Shown here piece by piece: positions 27,403 through 38,589 of a DNA stretch of 64,000 nucleotides. Each line of letters opens with the position of its first letter. The first letter of the stretch is position 1. The stretch covers positions 1,550,001 through 1,614,000 of the forward strand of contig CAWCSF010000010.1 of NCBI GenBank assembly GCA_963798195.1. Direction: 5' to 3'. This DNA is from CAVSRC01 sp963798195. Lineage in GTDB: Bacteria > Pseudomonadota > Alphaproteobacteria > Rhizobiales > Kaistiaceae. The translations under genes were made by a program, and so were the position numbers. Under the pieces are notes generated by a model. It worked only from the letters and a program-made list of their open reading frames with translations, was not told the origin of the DNA and searched no databases.

Positions 27403-28775
27403 ATGATCAACGTGGCCAAGGCGGCACGCGTCCTTCTGTATTGCCTGCTCATTTGGGCTCCACTGCCCCTGGGCAGCAATCGTGCGCTTTTCTGGCTGAT
27501 CAATGGTGCGGTCGCCTCCCTCATCCTCGCCCTGTTTCTCGCCGGCGAATTCACCCAAAAGCATCGCGCGAGCCTCGACTGGCGCCCGCTGGGCTGGACG
27601 ATGGCTGGACTGACAGCATGGTCTGTCTGGATGATGGCATCCAGACTGTGCCAGGCTTCCCGGCCGCCCTTCTGCATCCCACGTGGGCGCTGATTGATGC
27701 GCAAGGCGCGGGATCGATCTCGATCAATCCCGCGCGCAACATGGACGACGGTGGCACAGGTTGTCCCGATCTTGTTTCCTAACGGTTGTAGCCGCCCGCC
27801 TGGCCGCCAATAAGCAGACGCGCGATATTCCTGCTCAACGTCATCATTGTCACCGCCGTCGGTGTCGCGGCGTATGGCCTCGCTGCGCGAATATTTCGAT
27901 TTCCGGCAGATATTTCTGATCAACACCGATGCGTACCGAAGGCTTCCTCACCGGGACCTTCGTTGGCCGCAATGCGGCTGCCACCTATTTTGTGTTGGGC
28001 CTCGCGGGAGCGGGCGCGATGATGGTCGCACCGCTCGAGGAGACGCGTCGGGCGGGTCGGCGCAACGGATCGATCGACTGTCACGGAGATCTTCCGACTT
28101 GCGAGCCCGTATCTCATCGCTTTCCTGATTCTGAGCGGTGGCACTCTTCAACACCGGTTCGCGCGGGCGGTGTCGTCGCTGGCATGTCAGCGCTGTTCAC
28201 TGTTGCGGCACTGACCGTCCTCGGGCGTTCGCGGATCGCGCCGCTTTCGATACGTGGCGCCATTGCATTCGCTGTATTTGCGGTGTTCGTCGCCCTCGCT
28301 GGTTCGAGCCAGCTCATTCTTAGCCGCTTTGACTCGGATAACTGGAACGACGGGCGCTTAGACGTTTATCGCGACACACTCAGCATGATTGCCGCGCGCC
28401 CGATCCTTGGGCATGGCGCAGGAACTTTCATGGACGCGTTCCCGGCGTTTCACCTTTTGGCGCCGAGCGGCGTCGCCTGGAACCGAACCCATGACACCTA
28501 CTTCAGATGGCGGCCGAATTGGGCTTGCCGGTCTTCGCGATCGTCATGGTTACGGTCGCCGGGATATTTTTGTACCTCGTCAGGAAAATCAGCGCGCGGA
28601 CTTTGCCCACGCCAGTCGCGGTCGCCGCCGTCAGCGCCATCGTTGCCGTTGCCGTACACTCAATTGTCGACTTCAGCTCCAGTTCCAAGCGGTCGGATTG
28701 ACACTTGCGGTGCTGGCCGGCGCGGGGTTTGGCGAGGTGGCCGCAAACCCATGCCGGTCGCGCGAGGCAAGCTGA
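27403..28775 (+). pseudogene. O-antigen ligase/polymerase-like membrane protein, multiply frameshifted
   Basis: Pieces in all three plus-strand frames add up to one Wzy/O-antigen ligase-type protein of about 450 residues. The N-terminal helices are LLYCLLIWAPLPLGSNRALF. Then come PGFPAALLHPTW and SISINPAR, GTFVGRNAAATYFVLG, and the periplasmic core DNWNDGRLDVYRDTLSMIA with GHGAGTFMDAFP and NRTHDTYFQ. C-terminal helices with HSIVDFSLQFQAVGLTLAV finish it. At least four frame switches are needed (for example near 27620, 28040, 28503 and 28676). All conserved blocks remain readable. In an intact strain it would polymerise or transfer the lipid-linked repeat unit in the inner membrane. Confidence 0.72.
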
Positions 28776-28777
28776 CG

Positions 28778-29644
28778 ATGCAGACGGCAACAACCTGGTC
28801 GCTCGCCAGCCATCGGACATTCCTGGCGCAATTCAACGTTGCGATTCCCGCGACGTTCCGAGTTCTCCGGCGGGTGCATCGAAGCCCGAGTGTTCCCGAA
28901 GGTTGCCGCGTATATGTCTTCGGCGACCTGCATGGCCGGTTCGACCTGCTTGCGAAAGCTTAAGAAATCGATAAAGAGACCTGCGCAATTTCCCGATCGA
29001 ACGACTGCGTCGTGATCGGCTTGGGCGACTACATCGATCGCGGCCCGAAATCCCGACAGGTTATGGACGCGTTGACTTCCGACTTCTTTCCTTGCAGGCA
29101 ATCCTGCTGCGCGGCAACCACGAGCAGATGCTGGTGGACTTCCTCGAGGACCCCATTCGCAATCGGGCCAAGCTGGCTTCACTACGGCGCGGTCGACACA
29201 TTGCGCTCATACACGGGCGAGGCCGATGGCCTCCTGTCCACTGCGAGGATTGATTACCGCGCCGTTCGGGACAAGCTTGCACGGCGATGCCGCCGTCGCA
29301 CCTGCTCTTCCTCCAGCGGCTTCCGACGAGTTATGAAATCGGCAGCTATTTCTTCGCCCATGCCGGCGCCAGACATTCGGTGCCGCTAGATCAGCAGCAG
29401 CAAGGACCTCCTATGGATACGGGCAGGCTTTGCGGATCGCGATGACGAGTTCGACAAGATCATCGTCCACGGCCACACGCCCGTCGATCAACCATATCTC
29501 GGAGAATTCAGGATTAACCTCGATACCGGGCGCCTATTTCACAAACCAGCTCACCTGTTTGGTGTTAGAAGGTGGGACACGCAGATTGTTGTCGCTGAAG
29601 CCGCGACGCCAGTTTCCGATACGGCAAATCTAGTAACGAGTTGA
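28778..29644 (+). pseudogene. PPP-family serine/threonine protein phosphatase, multiply frameshifted
   Basis: An ATG at 28778, two bases after the previous stop, opens a PPP metallophosphatase whose motifs are complete but scattered over frames. They are VYVFGDLHGRFD, GLGDYIDRGPKSRQV, ILLRGNHEQM, FFAHAGARHSVPLDQQ, FDKIIVHGHTPVDQP and INLDTGAYF. Six or more frame switches are needed in about 850 bases, the densest in the window. These are the metal- and phosphate-binding motifs of bacterial PPP phosphatases. PssZ, of the same family, is encoded in the Rhizobium leguminosarum exopolysaccharide region and affects polysaccharide output, so a regulatory role is plausible. Retained motifs with only indels point to local sequence error or very recent damage. 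Confidence 0.75.
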
Positions 29645-29723
29645 GCATCAGAGCACATGCACGGGAACGTCCGGCAATCTTTCGATCAGTTCTCTCCCGT
29701 CTGATCCGGCTCGACCCGAGCCG

Positions 29724-31815
29724 TTGAAAGAGAACCAAATCGACCTACGTTCGGTGGTCGGTGTACTCCGCCGGCGCAAGTGGACGATCATCACCGCGTT
29801 CATTTTCATTGTGACATTGACGCTACTTGCCACATCGCAGCTTCACCAGAAATTCACTGCTGAGGCCCTGCTGGTCGTTGACCGCCGCGACTCACAACTA
29901 GTCGGATTTGACAACAATTCCCAAAACCTGGGCTCATCCACAATCATCGACACAGAAGTCGAAATCGCCAGATCCAGCAAGGTATTGCGAGGCGCCGCCA
30001 TCGCGCTGGGGCTGGGCGGGGAAGGCGAGAGCTGGACCCCGGTCGTGGCTCGCACTGGTCGGACTCGGCGCCACGACAGACCCAACTCCGCCAGGCAGTA
30101 CCAAACTTGCCGAACTTCCACAGCAGAAACAGACCGCGGTTGTCGACGCACTTTCGCAATCGCTGCAGATCAACCGACGCGCGCTGACCAACGTCATCTC
30201 GATAAAGGCGACCGCTTCTTCGGCCGAGGAGGCTGCGGCGCGCGCGAACGCCGTTGCGGACGCATATCTCGGCGAACAGATCGCGTCGCGTCTGGACTCG
30301 ACTGACCGCGCCGTAGCTTTTCTGCGTGAGCGGGTAAATAGCCTCGCCCGGGAGGTAACGGCGGGCGAGGCGCAAATCGACGCATTCGTCTCTGGCAAGC
30401 TGGCGGAGCTCGGTTCCCCCACTGCCCGCGACCTCCTGAACAAGATTGCATCAGAGACGAAGGCGCGAAAGGCGAGCGGAGCAACGCTCAAACAGATACA
30501 GGACGCCCTGAAGCAGCAGGACTATGCCAGCCTCGCCGGCGTCGCCGAGGGCCAACAGAGCGACCTCGCCGATGCGCGGCAGGCTTTGCTGGCGCAGATA
30601 CGCGGAACTGACGACGGCGCGGCGATGCAACAAGCAAGGCAGCGGCTTGAGGCCCTGAACCAGGAGATCAGGGCCGCCTCCGAGAAGCGTGTGGCCGCAC
30701 TCCAGATCGATCTTTCTCTCTCCGACAGCCGCGCCGCAAATTTCCGGCGAGAGCTCGAGACGTCGCTTGCCGACATGCAACTTCCAACCGAGGTCTCAGC
30801 CGAACTGGTGCGCCTGCAGCGGGACGTTGAGACCCGGCGTTCGCTCTACGACAACTTCCTCACCAAGCTGCGCCAGGTTGAGCAACAAACCGACTTCAAT
30901 ATGCCCGACTCGCGGATCGTCGCCTACGCAACGCCGCCGGCAAAGCCGAGCTTTCCGCCGACCCGTCTTATTCTTGCGAGCGCCATCCTATTTTCCCTCG
31001 GTGCGGGCCTCGGACTCGCTTTTCTTCGCGAGAACTATATCGGCGGCATAACCAGCGCAGAACAATTCGAACACGTATCCGGCGTTCCGGTGGTGGCCTC
31101 AGTTCCCCTCCTCTCCGGTTCGCGGGACCAAGCAAGCGAGGAGATCGTCGACCAGCCCCTTTCTTCATTCTCGGAAGCTATTCGCCGTATCCGCATAGGC
31201 GTCGACAGCATGAGTTCCCGAGGAAAGCACTGCATCTTCGTGACATCAGCCCTTCCCTCCGACGGCAAGACGACAGTGGCCCTGTCACTGGCCCGTCATT
31301 TTGCGCTGACCGGCAGTTCAACGTTGCTGATCGATGCCGACCTCCGGCATCCAACCATTCACCAGCTTGTCAACGTGCAGGCTACCAATGGCCTCATCAA
31401 TTTCCTGTCGAAAGGAAGCGGTCCAGTGGCCGAGGAATTGGCCATCGTGAAAGAGCCGGCGACCGGGCTCCACCTCGTACCGGGCTCAGACGCGAGCCTG
31501 ATCGCCACAGACGCACTGCTGATGTCTCCCCGGTTTGACGACCTTCTGAAGTTCGCAAGACGTACATATGATGTGATCATCATCGACACACCACCGATCG
31601 GGTTGGTGGTGGATGCCGCAATCGTCGCGCGGTATTGCGACAGCGGCATCCTCGTCGCGCGCTACGCTTCTACGACTCCGCAGCAAATCCGGGCGGGCAT
31701 GCGCGACCTGAGCCGATCCAGCAGCACGTCACTGTGCGGCGTCCTAAACCAGGTAGCGAAGGCTGACTCGTATGACGGCGCCAAGTACAGGCAATACTAT
31801 GGAGCGAGCGCTTAG
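29724..31815 (+). pseudogene. Polysaccharide co-polymerase / BY-kinase (Wzc/ExoP-like), one frameshift
   Basis: The composite protein is about 700 residues. It has a Wzz-type N-domain (KENQIDLRSVVGVLRRRKW, first helix about 20-40), a long periplasmic coiled coil rich in Ala/Gln/Glu, and a second helix near 31000-31020 after the Pro-rich PPAKPSFPPTR. A C-terminal bacterial tyrosine kinase domain follows, with Walker A ALPSDGKTT, A' LLIDADLRHPT and Walker B VIIIDTPP. A Tyr-rich tail (SYDGAKYRQYY) is the expected autophosphorylation site. The frame changes once near 30035-30055. It sets chain length and export of the polysaccharide with the Wzy protein. The likely start is TTG 29724, without a good ribosome-binding site. 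Confidence 0.85.
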
Positions 31816-31842
31816 CCTCGCGCCATCGGATCGGCTCAGGAC

Positions 31843-32547
31843 ATGGCTCAACGGATCGTTCTTACCCTGATAATTGTCGGACTCTCGATCAGCATCGCGG
31901 CAACGGCGCGACTTGGCGCCGTAGTAGCATCTACTCCATCAAATCTTTGGCTGGTGGAGTATCCCCGTTACGTCGAGCTTTCGGCCGCGATCGATCCAGC
32001 TGTTCGAGCGCGCGCTGAAACTGTGTCGAAATACATAGGGGACGCCGACCTATTTCATGCTCGCATCGGCGCCTGCGCCCAGACGGCGAACTTGCCCGGT
32101 GCGAATCTAACCGATCAAGCCCAACGGTGTCTTGCGACTATCGAGGACGCGTTGCGTGCCAATCCAGCGTCAGGTGAGTTGTGGCTATTTAAGGCAAGCA
32201 TACTGATGGTTTCCGGCGAGTTCGGCGCGCCCATGCTCGACGCATTGAGGCACTCGTTTGTCACGATGCCGCGAGAAGGTTGGGTTGCCTCAGAGCGCGT
32301 GGTGTTGGGCATGAAGCTGTATCCCCTGCTCCCGGCCGACTTGCAGCGCCACGTACAGTCTGACCTTCGCATTGTGCTTGCCAGCACGCCGCTGGCAACG
32401 CCACTGGTTGAAGCCTACCCTGCCGATCTCGCGCTGCGGCGAGCGGCGGCCAGCGCTCTACTGGCAGTGCCGCCTGAATTGCTCGACAGGTTTGTGACCC
32501 TTATTCACGAAAGCAAAGCGTACTCCAAAACACTGAAGACCAACTAA
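31843..32547 (+). CDS. Membrane-anchored hypothetical protein of the polysaccharide locus
   Basis: The 234-residue protein has one N-terminal helix (about 5-28). A mostly helical periplasmic part then reads like short TPR-type repeats (DALRANPASGELWLFKASIL, later LALRRAAASALLAVPPELLD). Two Cys sit in GACAQTAN and QRCLAT. It follows the co-polymerase gene by 27 bases and is probably in the same transcript. Small proteins of this layout are common beside Wzc-type genes, but I do not recognise the family. Confidence 0.65.
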   Translation: MAQRIVLTLIIVGLSISIAATARLGAVVASTPSNLWLVEYPRYVELSAAIDPAVRARAETVSKYIGDADLFHARIGACAQTANLPGANLTDQAQRCLATIEDALRANPASGELWLFKASILMVSGEFGAPMLDALRHSFVTMPREGWVASERVVLGMKLYPLLPADLQRHVQSDLRIVLASTPLATPLVEAYPADLALRRAAASALLAVPPELLDRFVTLIHESKAYSKTLKTN

Positions 32548-32844
32548 GGCGGCGCGGGCGGGCGAAGGCCCAAAATTCGGCGGCGATCCTTACAATTTAC
32601 CCTTTTTTCATCTTAACCTAGACGCCAATCCAATCCATCAGCATTACTTGAAGACGCAGAAGATTCATCTCGAAGAGATCGAACTTTGTTGCGTTAACCT
32701 TCAGTGCTGGTCGAGGCGGTGTTAGTAGTGTGCAAGTCCGCTGAGCGTAACGAACATGTTTCGGGACCTCTCAAGCCGGTCCAGAAACAAACATTCCTCC
32801 CGCCCTTTCCCTGCCTCCGAGCACCTGACCGGGGAGAGTGCGTC
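32548..32844. promoter_or_regulatory. AT-rich intergenic region, probable promoter area
   Basis: About 300 bases between the membrane-anchored hypothetical and the next small gene. The part at 32595-32700 is clearly richer in A/T than its surroundings (TTACCCTTTTTTCATCTTAA), fitting a promoter for the downstream glycosyltransferase genes. No defined boxes or repeats were established. Confidence 0.4.
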
Positions 32845-33228
32845 GTGCGCAACGCCGCTCTAGACATCGGCTGCGTTGGTCTCGCGACCGGTCGAGTAAC
32901 TCTCACGATGAAAATCGCCGAGGACGACCTCACGTCGGCCGAGGTCATCCTCATGGCAGTCGCAACGCCTCCGCACCGCAGCAACGTCGTATCGGATGCC
33001 TGTCAGATGCTCGCAGCCGTCCCTTCGGTCACCCGGGCGACGAGGTCCGAAGAGTGTTGGCAAGCGCACCTAGACGCTGACTTCTCGGTCGGTGCCAATC
33101 CGAATTTTTTGCGCGACGGCCGCGGCAGGCTGGCGGCGGTCTACGTGCCGCGGAGCGCCATCGACGGCGCGAACTTGCATCGCGTAGACGCGCCATTTGC
33201 GACGAGGGCCAACGCACATGGCGCTTAG
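32845..33228 (+). CDS. Hypothetical protein overlapping a glycosyltransferase start
   Basis: A GTG at 32845, six bases after GGGGAGAG, opens a 127-codon frame whose third codon positions are GC-rich, as in real genes here. The product (VRNAALDIGCVGLATGRVTL, ending DAPFATRANAHGA) is not recognised. It may be the end of a decayed glycan-modifying protein. Its last 11 bases overlap the glycosyltransferase start, suggesting translational coupling. No membrane segment is seen. Confidence 0.4.
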   Translation: MRNAALDIGCVGLATGRVTLTMKIAEDDLTSAEVILMAVATPPHRSNVVSDACQMLAAVPSVTRATRSEECWQAHLDADFSVGANPNFLRDGRGRLAAVYVPRSAIDGANLHRVDAPFATRANAHGA

Positions 33229-34373
33229 CGCAGCGGCTCCATTGGCGTCCGCCAACCGCGTCGTATTTCTGATCAACTCGCTTACCGGCGGGGGCGCAGA
33301 ACGTGTCATGTCGGCGGTTCTGGCAGGCCTCACCCACATACTTCCTCCGCTCGAAACGCATCTCGTACTGCTCGACAACATCGAGCGACGCTATCCAGTT
33401 CCAGCATCCGTCCGGGTGCACCAGCTCGATTCGCGCGGCAGCCTGACTCGCAGCGTGCGTCAGCTCACAGCGAAACTGCATGAGCTAAAACCGGATGTGG
33501 TTGTCAGCTCTCTCTCCCGTTCGAACGCCGCGAACGTCCTGAGCGCCAACATTTCGCGGCACCGCAGCGTTATTACCGAGCACACGCACACCTCGACACA
33601 CTTCGGCGGTGGTCTTGGCGGGCTGTCCAGGAAGTTGGTGGCGCGACTTACCTATCCGCTCGCCAGCCGGGTTGTCGCGGTATCCTCGGGCACGGCCGAA
33701 GATCTCGTTGAGAACTTTGCTGTCCGGGCAGATCGCTTACGCATCATCAACAACCCCATCGATCACGCCCGCATCGAGGCGCTGGCGATTGAATCGCCGA
33801 CGATCCAACTGCCAGCAGACTATGCGGTTGCCGTAGGGCGTCTCATCCCGACAAAGAATGTTGACCTCCTGATCAAAGCGCTACGCGCGGGCATCGAACA
33901 GCAGCCATCTCGTGATCCTAGGCGAAGGGCCGGAACGTCAGTCTCTCGAGAAGCTGGTTCGCGAGCTGGGTCTCGGTGAACGGGTGTTGATGCCAGGCCA
34001 CCTCGACAATCCATACGCCGTCATTGCTCGCGCCAGTTACTTCATCTCGGCATCCAGCCTCGAAGGATTTCCGGTTGCGATGGTCGAAGCGATGGCGCTC
34101 GGCCGCCCCGTCGTGGCAACCGACTGTCCAACGGGCCCCGCAGAGATACTAGGTGGCACCGGACGCGCCGGCACAATCGTTGAAGGAAAACATGGGCTGC
34201 TCGCGCCGATGTACGAGACAGACGCACTCGTCGACGCACTGCGCAGGTTTGATGATCCACAGACGCGGGCCCGGTTTTCGGCGAAGGCGTATCACCGGGC
34301 GCAAGACTACACCGCCGCTCAAAGCTGCGAGCAGTACCTAAGGGTCATCCAAGAAGCCGCGGAGGCCCGATAG
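33218..34373 (+). pseudogene. GT4-type glycosyltransferase, one frameshift
   Basis: Two frames give a 384-residue GT-B enzyme. The N-terminal half starts at ATG 33218 after GAGGG and has VVFLINSLTGGGAERVM, the usual nucleotide-sugar glycosyltransferase opening. After a break near 33897-33905 the C-terminal half continues SSHLVILGEGPERQSLEKL, with the donor-binding ISASSLEGFPVAMVEAMALG and GPAEIL. It should add one sugar to the growing lipid-linked repeat unit at the cytoplasmic face. All donor-site motifs survive. Confidence 0.82.
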
Positions 34374-35614
34374 TGTTCGGCCGGAACCATGATCGTGGCC
34401 GTGCCGAAGCCCCCATTACGGTTGCTGTCGTTGGCATTCGTGGCATGCCCGGCATCATGGGCGGGATCGAGACGCACAGTGAGCAGATATACCCGCGCAT
34501 CACGGAAACGAAGAGCGACATCAACATAGTTCTATATGCACGGCGGCCGTACATGACGCAGGCAGAGCCGTTCACCTACAAGGGCGTACGCATCGTGCCG
34601 CTGCCGGCGATACGAAACAAATATGTCGAGGCTCTCACCCACACCCTTCAGGCAATCGTCGTTGCGCGTTTCCGCGATGCGCCGGATGTAATCCACATCC
34701 ATGGGATCGGTCCAGGCTTGTGCGCACCGCTGGCCCGGCTTCTTGGATGCAAGGTCGTCGTCACCCATCACGGACAGGACTACAACCGAGACAAATGGAA
34801 TTGGCTCGCAAAAGCAGTGCTCCGCTTCGGCGAATGGGTTTCGCTTCACTCAGCTAACTTCGTGATTGTCGTCAACCGGGGTTTAAGCGAGACCCTCAAG
34901 GCGCGATATCCCAAAAAGTCGCCGCGCCTGATGCACATCCCGAACGGCTCAAATCACATGAAGTCGTCGCCCCCCGGCAGCAACGCAGAAGTCATGCGTT
35001 TTGGAGAAGTTCGGTCTGCAGCAGGTAAGTACATGCTTTCCGTCGGTCGCCTTGTCCCCGAGAAAGGCTTCGATACTTTGATCAAGGCCCTCCAGGCGCG
35101 GCCGGACAACTGCCTTCCGCTCGTCATCGCCGGCCGCGCAGACCACTCGGACACCTACAGTGCAGGCCTAACGGCCAGCACGCAGAGCAACGTGATATTC
35201 GCTGGATTTCAGCAGAAGCACGATCTCAAGGCGCTATATGACGGTGCCGCGCTTTTCGTCTCCGCGTCGCGCCACGAGGGCAACCCCATCGTCGCGCTTG
35301 AAGCGATGAGCGCCGGCGTAGCCATCCTGTTGAGCGATATCGCTCCACACAAGGAGCTTGGCCTGCCCGGGAAGCATTACTTCACGGTCGACGATGTCGA
35401 GGCACTGACAAGGAAACTCTCTGCGCCGCCGGCGACTTACAAATTTGACGCCAGCAAGCTCCTTGGCAAATACAATTGGGATGTGATTGCCGACACAACC
35501 GCAGCCGTCTATCGCTCCGTGGTGAGACGGCAGCATGGGCACAATTCGCCGTGCTGCACGATGACAAGCGCCGATTCGCCTAAGGCTGCCCGAAGCGTCG
35601 ATATTGTGTCATGA
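34373..35614 (+). CDS. GT4 family glycosyltransferase
   Basis: The 413-residue GT-B enzyme starts at GTG 34373, overlapping the previous stop by one base, with GGAGG eight bases upstream. The N-domain has VAVVGIRGMPGIMGGIETHS and the cleft region VVTHHGQDYNRDKWN. The C-domain has MLSVGRLVPEKGFDTLIKAL and the EX7E motif in SASRHEGNPIVALEAMSAG. The N-terminal GIRGMPGIMGGIE is shared with rhamnosyltransferase-type DUF1972 proteins. Its 3' end overlaps the convergent glycosyltransferase gene by 35 bases. Confidence 0.9.
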   Translation: MFGRNHDRGRAEAPITVAVVGIRGMPGIMGGIETHSEQIYPRITETKSDINIVLYARRPYMTQAEPFTYKGVRIVPLPAIRNKYVEALTHTLQAIVVARFRDAPDVIHIHGIGPGLCAPLARLLGCKVVVTHHGQDYNRDKWNWLAKAVLRFGEWVSLHSANFVIVVNRGLSETLKARYPKKSPRLMHIPNGSNHMKSSPPGSNAEVMRFGEVRSAAGKYMLSVGRLVPEKGFDTLIKALQARPDNCLPLVIAGRADHSDTYSAGLTASTQSNVIFAGFQQKHDLKALYDGAALFVSASRHEGNPIVALEAMSAGVAILLSDIAPHKELGLPGKHYFTVDDVEALTRKLSAPPATYKFDASKLLGKYNWDVIADTTAAVYRSVVRRQHGHNSPCCTMTSADSPKAARSVDIVS

Positions 35615-36798
35615 CGCGTTCGACCAGCTTGGAGTAGGATCGATTCTCCGCCACCCATGCGGGGCCGGCTTTTGCCATTGCCCTCTCCGATCCTGATCCC
35701 CAAGCAGTTCCTTCACCGCATCAGCAAATGCCCTCGCGGTGAAAGGCACGCAAACTCCTGCGCCACTATCGGCAAGACCGCACTTTGGTCCGGGTGCTCG
35801 TTCGCCACAACGGGCCGACCCATCGCGAGGTATTCAACGAGCTTGGTAGGAGTCCCGTGATGTAAAGTGGATGCGTCGGATACGGCGACAGGCAGATATC
35901 AGCGCGCCGGACATACCCGAGCATGTCGCGCAATTCGAGATGCCCTATCAAGAATAGCCGGTCGGAGACGTGCAGTTCGGCTGCACGAGCCTTAGCCTCG
36001 CATGGTTCTCGCCAGTATCGCCTCCGACGATAAAGAGGACGGCATCCGTGCCACCCGACGCAAGGAGCCCAAGCATATCGACAAGGACGTCGATCTGCCG
36101 GATCGGGATCGTCTCGCCGACATAGACAAGAACGGACTTGCCGTCGGCGCGCGGGTCGACACGGCGTCAACGCTTTCCGGATTGTACGTCTCCGTGGTCA
36201 CGCCCATCGGAACAGGAGTTATGTTCTCGGGCGGGACACCTTCGCGCGCTATTTGCGTCCGCATCGCCTCGCTCTGCGCGAAGACATGATCGGCATTACG
36301 CAGGACGATGCGGTAAAGGATCGGCCGAAATAGCTTGGCCAAACCCAGCCGAACCATAGATCCAAGCAGACCAAGCTCGGCTCGATCCGTGCGGGCACGA
36401 TACTCCACGCCTTCCAGGATCGGGAACGACATCCAATAGAAGAAGCGCTTTCCGGTAACGCGCGCAGCGATCAGATAAAAGATCGCGTGAAAAGGAAGAT
36501 CGCGAACCTGGATCGCGTCGTATCCACTCGAAAATCCCTTACGCAAGCCAAGAAGTTGGTTCCGAACATGGCCTAGCCTGCGCCTGATCGACGGCGGGAG
36601 AAATCCGAAACCCACTGGTCCCGAGACGAACAGGCGCTGACCAGATTCAGCCGACACTTCACTCGGCCTGTTGCCGCCCTCTCCGTCAACAATCCAATCA
36701 ATGGAAACTCCGGAACGGGCAACGCCCCTGCAGAAAAGATCGACCACATCGACCCGAAAGAGCGGGTACGTATCGTAAAGGACGATCAACAGACGCAT
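35580..36798 (-). pseudogene. Glycosyltransferase (GT-B), multiply frameshifted
   Basis: The ATG at 36798 opens MRLLIVLYDTYPLFRVDVVD, and the N-domain stays in frame to about residue 215 (EGVPPENITPVPMGVTTETY). The C-domain then jumps between frames: KSVLVYVGETIPIRQIDVL, LHVSDRLFLIGHLELRDML, DICLSPYPTHPLYIT, LVEYLAMGRPVVANE and a final AKAGPAWVAENRSYSKLVER. At least three indels are needed between 35800 and 36160. The stop at 35582-35580 lies inside the end of the convergent glycosyltransferase gene. Donor-site motifs remain visible, so the decay is recent or the sequence faulty. Confidence 0.75.
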
Positions 36799-37023
36799 AG
36801 GAAACTAAGCCCCGGAAAGCAACCCGACCAAAGTCAGTGAATCATCGAACTGTGTCTAGCCAGTTTTCCGCTATTCGCCCAAGCATTTTCGCCTGGCCGT
36901 CGTCGGTTAGCCATACCTTTCAATATTTACCCTAAATCAAACTACAGTCGTCGGTCTGCCGTCTGGTGTTGCGTCGGACATGGCCACACGCCTAGCGTCA
37001 GACGCTCCACTGGAAGGATGCCG

Positions 37024-38564
37024 ATGCATCTGTATGGACGCGACGCCGCGCGCCGATCGCTGATCGACACGCTCACCTACCGCATCGCCTCGCAAGTAGC
37101 GACAACGCTTGGCTACATCGTTTTGGTGCGCGGCATGCAGGATGAAGCTTTCGGCGTTTATAACTTGCTTTACGCCTTCATTCCGCTGGTCAGCACGTTC
37201 GCCTCTCTTGGGCTAGAACAGATACTGAGGCGCTATCAGCCCGAGTATCTACAAGCCGGCAAATACGCCGCCGCGACCTGGCTCTTTCGTTTCATCGAAA
37301 TCGCTCGCTTCGCGAGCAATTTCGTAATCCTCGGCGCGATCCTGCTTGCCTGGCAGATCGTCAGCCCGCTTCTAAAGATGGAGCAGTATCGCGGCGAATT
37401 CGCCTTCTTCTGCCTGATCGTGCTCCTCTACTTCCAGGTCGTATTCTTCAGCTCGCGCTGGCTTCGCACATGCTCCACCGCATCGCGGTCGGGTCGACCG
37501 CGATCCTGGCTGTGCTCAAACTGATCGGTTACGGAGCATTTGTCTGGCTTGGCGCACTAACGCTTGAACGCGCGCTGTTGATTGACCTGATCGGTCACGC
37601 AGTCATCTACATTTTCATGCGGATCATGTACGCCAGGACGATGAAGGACACCGCTCCGGCGGAGACTTTCCGTCCGGACCGTGCTGAGAAGAAGCGCCTG
37701 CTGCGGTATGGCTTGCTAAACAATTTCAACGACCTCGGCACGCTGTTCATCACCATGAAGCTCGATTACTTCTTCGTGGCGGCATTCCTGAATCCGGTCG
37801 CCGTCGGCATATATGCATTCTACGTGCGGCTTAACGAAATGGTCAGCAACTGGTTGCCCACGCGACTTTTCCAGAACGTCATCCAGCCCTTGTTCTTCGC
37901 CATGCCTCGGGAGAAGGCCAACCGGCAACTGCCGGAATATTTCTCCCTGCTCGTCAACGCAAATCTCGTACTGCAGTGGCCAGTCCTTATGTTTGCCATC
38001 GCCTACAATGCCGAGCTTGTTAACGTCGTCTTCGGTGGAAAATTCATCGAGTATTCGTGGCTGCTCCCAATCGTCGTCTTGTTCGCAACCATCAATGTCA
38101 TCGCGATACCCGTGACGCTTGTGGCTCAGTACGAGGAACGCGCGGGAATCATTCTGCTCAGCAAGATTTTTGGCGCCTACAATGTCGCGGTCCTGGCGCT
38201 CCTCGTTCCATGGTGGGGCATCGCCGGCGCGGTGTTGGCGACCGGGTCAGCCGAGGCCCTGAAGAATCTGTTCATCTGGTACTTTGTCCGCCACCAGGCG
38301 AGATGGATTCGCGGCGGGTTGGCGGTTGCCAGCGGAGTCGCATTATGGGGTGGCGCGCTGGCCGTATGTTTCTTCCTCAAGAGCTCGATCCCCGCGCCGC
38401 AAATAGTGCAACTGGCCATCGGAGTAGCGATCTGCGGTCTGACAGTGCTCCTTCACCTGCGGAGCCCAGCGATTTCGAATTCGGACAAAGCCCTGTTGGG
38501 CGCAGTCCTGGGCGGCAGGGAAAAGAAACTGCTGACAGCGTTCGGCGTGCTGAAGAGCGGATGA
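37024..38564 (+). pseudogene. Oligosaccharide flippase (Wzx/MOP superfamily), one frameshift
   Basis: Two plus-strand frames form a polytopic protein of about 513 residues. The start MHLYGRDAARRSLIDTLTYR at 37024 is preferred because GGAAGG is seven bases upstream. The frame breaks near 37445-37452 and resumes LALASHMLHRIAVGST. About 12-14 hydrophobic helices are spread over both parts, with typical MOP features such as YGLLNNFNDLGTLFITMKLD and VGIYAFYVRLNEM. It should flip the lipid-linked repeat unit across the inner membrane. It is followed 25 bases later by a glycosyltransferase gene. Confidence 0.83.
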
Positions 38565-38589
38565 AGCACCTGCAAGGAACAGTCAGCAC

